From assembly GCF_024198215.1 (NCBI RefSeq), contig NZ_JAKCFA010000002.1:248001-312000 (forward strand): DNA of 64,000 bases, read 5' to 3'. Positions within the stretch are counted from its first letter, which is position 1, and each line of letters starts with the position of its first letter. Shown piece by piece: positions 27,101 through 36,100 of this stretch. The notes beneath the pieces are model-generated. The model was not told the DNA's origin and searched no databases. It saw only the letters and a program-made list of their open reading frames with translations. Position numbers and translations under genes: made by a program. The DNA comes from Myxococcus qinghaiensis (lineage in GTDB: Bacteria; Myxococcota; Myxococcia; Myxococcales; Myxococcaceae).

Positions 27101-30100
27101 TGCTGCTGGCGACGTTCCAGACGTTGCTCTACCGGTACTCGGGGCAGGACGACATCCTCGTCGGCTCGCCCATCGCCAACCGCAACGTGGGAGACACGGA
27201 GGGGCTGATTGGCTTCTTCGTGAACACGATGGTGCTGCGCGCGCGCTTCGGTCCGAAGCAGTGCTTCCGCGAGCTGCTGGCGCAGGTGCGCGAAAGGACG
27301 CTGGGTGCGTACGAGTACCAGGGCGTCCCGTTCGAGAAGGTCGTCGAGGAGCTGACGCCTCAGCGCGACGCGAGCCGCACGCCGTTGTTCCAAGCCATGT
27401 TCACGCTCCAGAACGCGCCGCTGCCGGAGATCGTCCTGCCGGAGCTGTCCGTGTCACCGGCGGACATCGACGACACGGGCCTCGCCATGTTCGAGCTGGG
27501 ACTGGACCTGTTCCGAGCCCCCGAGGGCTTCGGCGGAGCGTTCAGCTACAGCACCGACCTCTACGAGCGCGCCACGCTGGAGCGTTTCTCCGCGCACTTC
27601 CTGATGCTGCTGCGCGCCATCATCGCGTCGCCAGAGACGCCGCTGGCGGAGCTGCCGTTGCTGCCACCGGATGAGCGCCAGCAGTTGCTCCTGGAGTGGA
27701 CGGGCGAGCGCGAGGACCTGCCCGTGGATGCGCGCATCCACGCGCTCATCGAGGCGCAGGTGGCCAGGACGCCGGACGCGACGGCGGTGGTGTCGGGCGA
27801 GGACTCCGTCACCTATCGCGAGCTGGACGCCCGGGCCACGCGGCTGGCGCGGAGGCTGCGCGAGCTGGGAGTCGGCCTGGAGACGCGGGTCGCCGTGTGC
27901 ATGGAGCGCTCGGTGGAGCTGCTGGTGTCGCTGCTGGGGGTGCTCAAGGCCGGTGGCGCCTACGTGCCGTTGGACCCGGAGTACCCGGCGGAGCGACTGG
28001 CCTTCATGTTGGAGGACAGCGGCGCGCGCGTCGTGGTGTCGCGCGGACTGGTGCGCGAGAAGCTGGGCGACGCGGCCGGGCGCATCTGGCTGGACATGGA
28101 CACCGTGCCTCGCGACGGCGACGTGGAGCCGCTCACCGTGGATGTGCCTCCTGAGGCGGCGGCGTACGTGCTGTACACGTCCGGCTCGACGGGGCGCCCC
28201 AAGGGCGTGGTGGTGCACCACCGCTCGCTGGTGAACTTCACGCGGGCGGCGTGGAAGACGTACCCCGTGGAGCCGGGAGACCGGATGCTCCAGTTCGCGT
28301 CCATCAGCTGGGACACGAGCGCGGAGGAGATCTACCCCTGCCTCACGCGAGGCGGGACGCTGGTGCTGCGCACCCCGGACGTGCTGGACGCGCCAGAGGT
28401 GTTCCTCGCGAAGTGCGAGGCGGCGGGCGTGACGCAGCTCAACCTGCCCACGGCCTTCTGGCACGAAATCACCGCGAGCCTGGAGGAGGGCCGCGCCCAT
28501 CTGCCGATGCAGCTCAAGTGGGTGGTGATAGGGGGTGAGCGCGCGGCCCCCGAGCGGGTCGCCGCGTGGCGGCGCACCGTGGGCACGGCCATTCCCCTGC
28601 GCAACACCTACGGGTTGACCGAGGTGACGGCGGTGGCCACGGCGGTGGACCTGATGACCGTGGAGTCCAGCGGCTACGAGGGCGCGCGGGAGGTGCCCAT
28701 CGGTCGGCCGCTGACGAACGTGGCGACGTACGTGCTCGACAGTGCCTTCGTGCCCGCACCGACGGGCGTGGTGGGCGAGCTGTACATCGGCGGCGAGGGC
28801 GTCGCGCGTGGCTACCTCGGACGCGCGGACCTGACGGCGGAGCGCTTCATCCCCAGCCCCTTCGGACAGGGCGAGCGCCTCTACCGCACGGGCGACAAGG
28901 CCCGCTGGAGACGGGACGGAGGCCTTGAGTACCTGGGTCGAGGCGACACGCAGGTGAAGCTGCGAGGAGTCCGCATCGAGCTGGGTGAAATCGAGGCCGC
29001 GCTCCGCGCTGTCCCAGAGGTCCGGGACGCGGTGGTGCAGGTGCGAGAGGACGTTCCCGGCGACAAGCGCCTGGTGGCGTACGTGGTGCCCGCGGGAGCG
29101 ACACCGGAGGGGGTGCCGGAGCTCGACGCGCTGGCCCTGCATGACCAGCTCCAGCGACACCTGCCCGCGTACATGGTGCCGGCGGCCTTCGTGCCGCTCG
29201 CGGTGCTGCCGCTCACGCCCAACGGCAAGGTGGACCGCAAGGCCCTGCCCGCCCCGGATGCGAATCTCCACCGCGTCGCGCGCGCGTTCGAGCCGCCCGC
29301 GACGCCCACGGAGGAGCGGCTGGCGGAGCTGTGGCGCGAGCTGCTGCGAGTCCCGACGGTGGGCCGCCGCGACAACTTCTTCGAGCTGGGTGGCCACTCG
29401 CTGATGGCCACGCGCCTGGTGGCGCGCGTCCGCGAGGACTTCAACGTGGAGCTGGGACTGCGAGCGTTCTTCGAGGCTCCCACGCTTGCGGGGCTCGCGG
29501 AGCGCCTCTCCGGCGCGACGTCGAGCACGTCCCTGCCCGAGCTGGCAAAGCATCGCGGACAAGGCCCCGTGCCCCTGTCCTTCGCGCAACAGCGCCTGTG
29601 GTTCCTGGACCAGCTCCAGCCGGGCACGTCGCTCTACAACATGCCCGTGGCGCTGCGTCTGTCAGGACGCGTGGAGCACGCCGCGTTCGGCCGGGCCGTG
29701 GATGAGCTGGTGCGCCGCCATGAGACCCTGCGCACCACGTTCCTCGCGGTGGCGGGAGAGCCTCATCAAGTCATCCACCCCGCCCTGCCCGGAAACCTCC
29801 GGGTGGTGGACCTCTCCGGAGGGTCCGCCGAGCAGCGGGCGGAAGAGACGACGCGGCTCGCGATGGAGGACTCGACGCTCCCGTTCGACCTCGCCTCAGG
29901 CCCGCTCATGCGCACCACGCTGGTGGTGCTGGAGCCGAACGAGCACGTGCTGCTCTTGTGCATGCACCACACCATCTCCGATGGCTGGTCCCAGACGGTG
30001 CTGGTGCGCGAGCTGATCCAGCTCTACGAAACGTTCCGCCACGGCCTCCCGTCGCCGCTGCCGGAGCTGCCGATGCAGTACGCGGACTACGCCCGCTGGC

Positions 30101-33100
30101 AGCGCGACTGGCTCCAGGGAGAGACGCTCCAGACACAGCTCGACTGGTGGAAGGGACAGCTCGCGGGAGCCCCCGGAACCATCGACCTGCTCACCGACAA
30201 GCCTCGCCCGGCGGTGCTCTCGCACCAGGGCGCGAGCGTCCCGCTGAACATGTCACCCGCGCTCAGCAACGCGCTGGAGGCCCTGGCTCGCCGTGAACGC
30301 GTCACGCCCTTCATGTTGTTGATGGCCGGGTTCCAGACGTTGTTGCACCGGTACTCGGGGCAGGACGACATCCTCGTCGGCTCGCCCATCGCGGGGCGGC
30401 ACCACGCCCGGACGGAAGGCCTCATCGGCTTCTTCGTCAACACGCTGGTGCTGCGCGCCCGCTTCGCGCCGGACCTCACGTTCCGGAGCCTGCTGGCCCA
30501 GGTGCGAGACATGACGCTCGGGGCCTACGAGCACCAGGACATCCCCTTCGAGCGGTTGGTGGAGGCGCTTCAGCCGACGCGTGACTTGAGCCGCACGCCG
30601 CTGTTCCAGGCCCTCTTCGTCCTGCAGAACACGCCGGACACGGAGGTGACGCTGCCGGAGCTGACGGTGCGAAGCGTGGACGTGGAACACACCGTGAGTC
30701 GCTTCGAGTTGGAGCTGGCCCTGGTCCGAACGCCGGCGGGCTACATCGGAGGTCTGTCCTACAAGACGGAGCTCTTCGAGCGCTCCACCGTCGAGCGCTT
30801 CGGGGCGCACCTGCTGCGCCTGTTGGAAGCGGCCGTCGCCGAAGCGGACGCGCCGCTGTCCGCCCTCTCGCTGATGACGGAGGCGGAGCGCCAGCAGGTC
30901 CTCGTCGAGTGGAATGACACCCGCGCGGACTACCCCTCCGAAGCCACCCTGCCCCAGTTGTTCTCCGAGCAGGTCAAGCGCACGCCCGAGGCCATCGCCC
31001 TCCAGTTCGAGGGCCAGCGCCTCACGTACGGGGAGCTCGACGCGCGCTCGAACCAGCTCGCCCGGCATCTGCTGTCCCTGGGGCTGGGCCAGGAGCCGCG
31101 CCTCGCCGTGTGCATCCCGCGCGGCCTGGAGCTGTACGTGGCGCTGCTCGGCATCCTCAAGGCCGGCGGCTGCTACGTCCCGCTCGACGCGGCCCATCCA
31201 TCGCGGCGCATCGAGTTCATGCTCCAGGACTCCAGCGTCGTCGGTGTCCTCACCGTGAGCGCGGTCCAGGGAGTGCTGCCCTCGGGAGAGTGGCCCGTGG
31301 TGGCGCTCGACACGGACGCGGCCCGCATCGCGAGCCAGTCAGCGGAGCCGCTCTCCGTGCCGCTCGGCTCGGACAACCTCGCGTACGTCACGTACACGTC
31401 GGGCTCCACGGGAACGCCCAAGGGCGTGGCCATCACCCACCGGGGCGTGCTGCGACTCGTCTTCGGCATGGGCTTCGCGTCCCGCGAGCCGGGTGAGGTC
31501 ATCCTCCAGGTGGCGCCGCTGACGTTCGACCCCACCGCGTTGGAGATCTGGAGCGCGCTGCTCACGGGAGCGCGGCTCGCCGTGTACCCGCCGAGCACTC
31601 CGGAGGTGACGGAGCTGGCCCGGGTCATCGACGAGCACCGCGTCACCACCGCGCTGCTGGCGACCGCCCTCTTCGACGTGATGCAGCAGCACGAGCCGGA
31701 GGCCCTGTCCCGACTGCCCCGGCTGTGGGTGGGTGGCGACGTGCTGCCCGTCCCCACGGCTCGCGAGCGGTTGGCGCGAGGGCTCTCGCTCACCAACGCG
31801 TACGGCCCCACGGAAGTCACGGTGGTGACGACGCAGCAGGCGCTGTCACCGGGCAAGCTCCCGGGCGACTCCGTCCCCATCGGCCGGCCCATTCCGAACA
31901 CCCAGGTCTACGTCCTGGATGCGTCGCTGCGGCCTGTCCCGGTGGGTGTGCCCGGAGAGCTGTTCATCGGAGGCCCGGGCCTCGCGCGGGGGTACCAGGG
32001 ACGGCCGGCGCTCACCGCCGAGCGCTTCGTTCCGAATCCCTTCGCCGCCACGCCGGGCGAGCGGCTCTACCGCACGGGAGACCGCGTGTGCTGGACGGCG
32101 GACGGCGCGCTGCGCTTCCTCGGACGCATCGACCTCCAGGTGAAGGTGCGCGGCTTCCGCATCGAGCTGGGCGAGGTCGAGGCCGCGCTGCGCACGCATC
32201 CCGAGGTGCGCGAGGTGGCCGTCGTCGTCCGGGAGGATGTGCCCGGCGACAAGCGCCTGGTGGCCTACGTCGTCACGGCCGACGGCAAGGCGCCCACGGG
32301 CGAGGACCCGAGGGCGTGGCTGCGGCAGCGGTTGCCCGAGTACATGGTGCCCGCGCACGTCATGTACCTGTCCGCGCTGCCGCAGACGACGCACGGCAAA
32401 GTGGACCGCAAGGCCCTGCCGGTGCCGGACGCGTCGGGCTTCGACATGGGGCGCCCCCACGAAGCGCCCGCGACGCCCTTCGAGTCGAGACTGGCCGAGC
32501 TGTGGACGGAGCTGCTCCAGGTCCCCCGTGTGGGACGTCACGACAACTTCTTCGAGCTGGGTGGCCACTCGTTGATGGCGACGCGACTGGTGGCGCGCAT
32601 CCGCACGGACCTGGGTCTGGAGCTGGGTGTCCGAGTCCTCTTCGAGTCCCCCACCCTGGCGGGCCTCGCGGAGCGGCTCCAGCAAGGGCTGTCCACGGAG
32701 CACAAGCTGGTGGTGCTGCCGCCGCTGGTGCCCGTGCCGCGTGAAAGGCCGCTGCCGCTGTCCTTCGCCCAGCAGCGACTGTGGTTCCTGGACCAGCTCC
32801 AGCCGGGACAGGCGCACTACAACATCCCCTGGGCGCTGAAGCTCCAGGGCACGGTGGACCTGACCTCGCTCCAGCGGGCCTTCGACGCGCTGGTTCAGCG
32901 TCACGAGTCGCTGCGCACCACCTTCCGCATGGAAGGCGGCGAGCCACGCCAGGTCATCCACCCGGCGGAGTCCGAGCCGTTCCACACGGTGGACCTGACG
33001 AAGCTGCCCTCCGAGCAGCGTGAAGCAGAGGTGCTCCGACTCTCCACGGAGGACGCGCTCCGCCCGTTCGACCTGGCCACGGGGCCCCTGCTGCGAGTCA

Positions 33101-36100
33101 CCGTGCTGCACGTCACCGGGACGGAGCACGTCCTGCTCGTGTGCATGCACCACATCATCTCGGACGGCTGGTCCATGAGCGTGTTGGTGCGCGAGCTGAC
33201 CCAGCTCTACGCGGCCTACCAGCGAGGAGCGCCCTCGCCATTGCCGGAGCTGCCGGTGCAGTACGCGGACTACGCGGTGTGGCAGCGCGGCTGGCTCAGG
33301 GGCCAGGCCCTGAGTGAGCAGCTCGGCTGGTGGAAGCGCCACCTCGATGGCGTTGCCCCCGCGCTGGAGCTGCCCACGGACAAGCCCCGTCCGGCGGTCC
33401 TCTCCGCCCGAGGAGGACTGGCGTCCCTGCGACTGTCGCCCGAGCTGAGCGACGCGGTGGACGCGGCGACGCGCCAGGAGAAGGTCACACCCTTCATGCT
33501 GTTGCTGGCCGCGTTCCAGGCCCTGCTCCAGCGGTACTCGGGACAGGACGACGTGGTGGTGGGTTCGCCCATCGCGGGCCGGCGTCATGCACAGACGGAG
33601 GGCCTCATCGGCGTCTTCATCAACACCCTGGCGCTGCGCGCGCGCTTCACGCCGGAGCTGACGTTCCGGGGCCTGCTGGCCCAGGTGCGTGACGCGACGC
33701 TGGGGGCCTACGAGCACCAGGACCTTCCCTTCGAGCGACTGGTGGAGGAGCTGCAGCCCGCCCGGGATATGGGCCGCACGCCCCTGTTCCAGGCCATGTT
33801 CGTGCTCCAGAACGCGCCGACTCCGGAGCTGGCGTTGTCGGACCTGACGCTCAAGGACGTGGACGTGGAGCACAGCTCGACCAAGTTCGAGCTCAACCTC
33901 CACCTGGCCCGCGCCTCCGACGGCTACCAGGGCGGACTCGTCTTCAGTACTGACCTGTTCGAGGCCGCCACCGCCGAGCGCCTCATGCGGCACTTCCAGC
34001 ACCTGCTGGAGCGCGCGCTCGCCACGCCGGATGCACCGTTGGCAACGCTCCCGCTGCTCACGGACGAAGAGCGGAAGCGACTGCTCCCGGACGTCGGTGA
34101 CGAGGCGCCTCGGCACGGACTGCCCTTCCCTCGACTCTTCGAGGAGCAGGCGGCGAGGACGCCCGAAGCCCCGGCGCTTCGCAGCGAGGACCAGGAGTGG
34201 AGCTATCGCCAGCTCGACCAGCGCGCCAACCAGCTCGCGCATCACCTGCGTGCATTGGGTGCCGGGCCGGATGTGCCCGTGGCCCTGTGCCTGGAGCGAG
34301 GCGTGGAGGTGGTCGCCGCGTTGCTCGCGGTCCACAAGGCGGGAGCGGCCTACGTCCCGCTGGAGCCGTCACAGCCCGCGGCGCGCCTGCGCGGACTGGT
34401 GGAGGAAGTGTCCGCCCCCATCGTCGTGACGGAGGCGCGCCACGCGGGCGCCTTCGATGGGCTCGACGTCCGGTGCGTGCGGATGGATGCGGACGCGACG
34501 GTGCTCGCGAGCCAGCCCGTCCACGCGACGGGAGTGGAGGTCGGTCCGGAGCACCTGGCCTACGTGCTCTTCACGTCGGGCAGCACGGGGCGGCCCAAGG
34601 GCGTGGCGGTGCCGCACGGCCAGCTCATGAGCTACGTGCACGCGGCCATCGATCGGCTGCGGCTCACCGAGTGCGCGAGCTTCGCGATGGTCTCCACCTT
34701 CGCCGCCGACCTGGGCAACACGGTGTTGTTCCCCGCGCTCGTCACGGGCGGACTGCTGCACGTGTTGACGCAGGAGCGGGCGCGGAGTCCGGAGGGCGTG
34801 GCCGAGTACTTCCAGCGCCACGCGGTGGACTGCGTGAAGATCGTCCCGTCGCATCTGGCCGCGCTGCTCACGGCGCCGGATCCCCGACGTGTGCTGCCGC
34901 GCAAGCGACTGGTGCTGGGCGGCGAGTCGTCCTCGTGGGCGCTCCTGGAGAAGGTCCACGCGCTCGCGCCGGAATGCGAGGTCTTCAATCACTACGGGCC
35001 GACGGAGACGACGGTGGGAGTGCTCGCGGGGCGGGTGGAGCTGCCGCCCGGTGACAAGGCTCCCGCGCAGGTCCCGCTCGGCCGGGCCCTGGGGCAGACG
35101 CGCCTGTACGTGCTCGATGCGGGTCTGCAACCCGTGCCCGTGGGCATGCCCGGCGAGCTGTACGTGGGGGGTCCCCAGGTGGCCCGAGGCTACTTCGGGC
35201 GTCCGGACCTGACGGCGGAGCGCTTCCTCGCGGACCCGTTCAGCACGGCGAGCGAGGCGCGCATGTATCGCACGGGAGACCGGGTGCGCTGGCTCGCGGA
35301 TGGGCGCATGGAGTTCATCGGACGCATGGACTTCCAAGTGAAGGTGCGCGGCTTCCGGGTGGAACCCGGAGAGGTGGCCGCGGTGCTCCGTGAGCACGAG
35401 TCCCTGCGAGACGCCGTCGTGGTGACGCGGGACGATGGCGCGGGCGAGAGGAGGCTCGTGGCCTACGTCGTGGCCTCCAAGTCGTCCGCACCGGATGCGA
35501 CGATGCTGAGGACGTGGCTCCAGCAGCGCCTGCCCGAGTACATGGTGCCATCCGTCTTCGTCGCCCTGCCCGCCCTGCCCCTGACGCTCAACGGCAAGGT
35601 GGACACGCGGGCCCTGCCGGAGCCGTCCCTCGACGCTTCTGGGACGGAGGCCGCGTTGGCTCCGAGGACGCCGTTGGAGTTGCGGCTGGTGCGCATCTGG
35701 GAAGAGGTGCTCGGAGTCCGCGCCGTCGGAGTCCGCGCCAGCTTCTTCGAGCTGGGTGGCCACTCGCTGATGGCCGTGCGCCTCATGGCGGCGGTGAGCG
35801 AGGCGGTGGGTCGTCCGGTTCCGCTGGCCGCGCTCTTCCAGGCGCCCACGGTGGAGCAGCTCGCGGTGCTGCTCAGCGACAACGCCCCGCTCACCCCGTC
35901 CACCGTGGTGCCCTTCGGAGCCCTGCGTCCGGATGGGAAGACGCCGTTCTTCTGCGTGCACCCGGTGGGAGGCAACGTCCTCGCCTACGCCGAGCTGGCC
36001 CGCCGACTCGGAACGGACCGTCCCTTCATCGGCCTCCAGGCGCGAGGGGTGAATGGGGAGGCCTCACCGCGAGGCTCCGTCGAGGAGATGGCCCAGGCCT

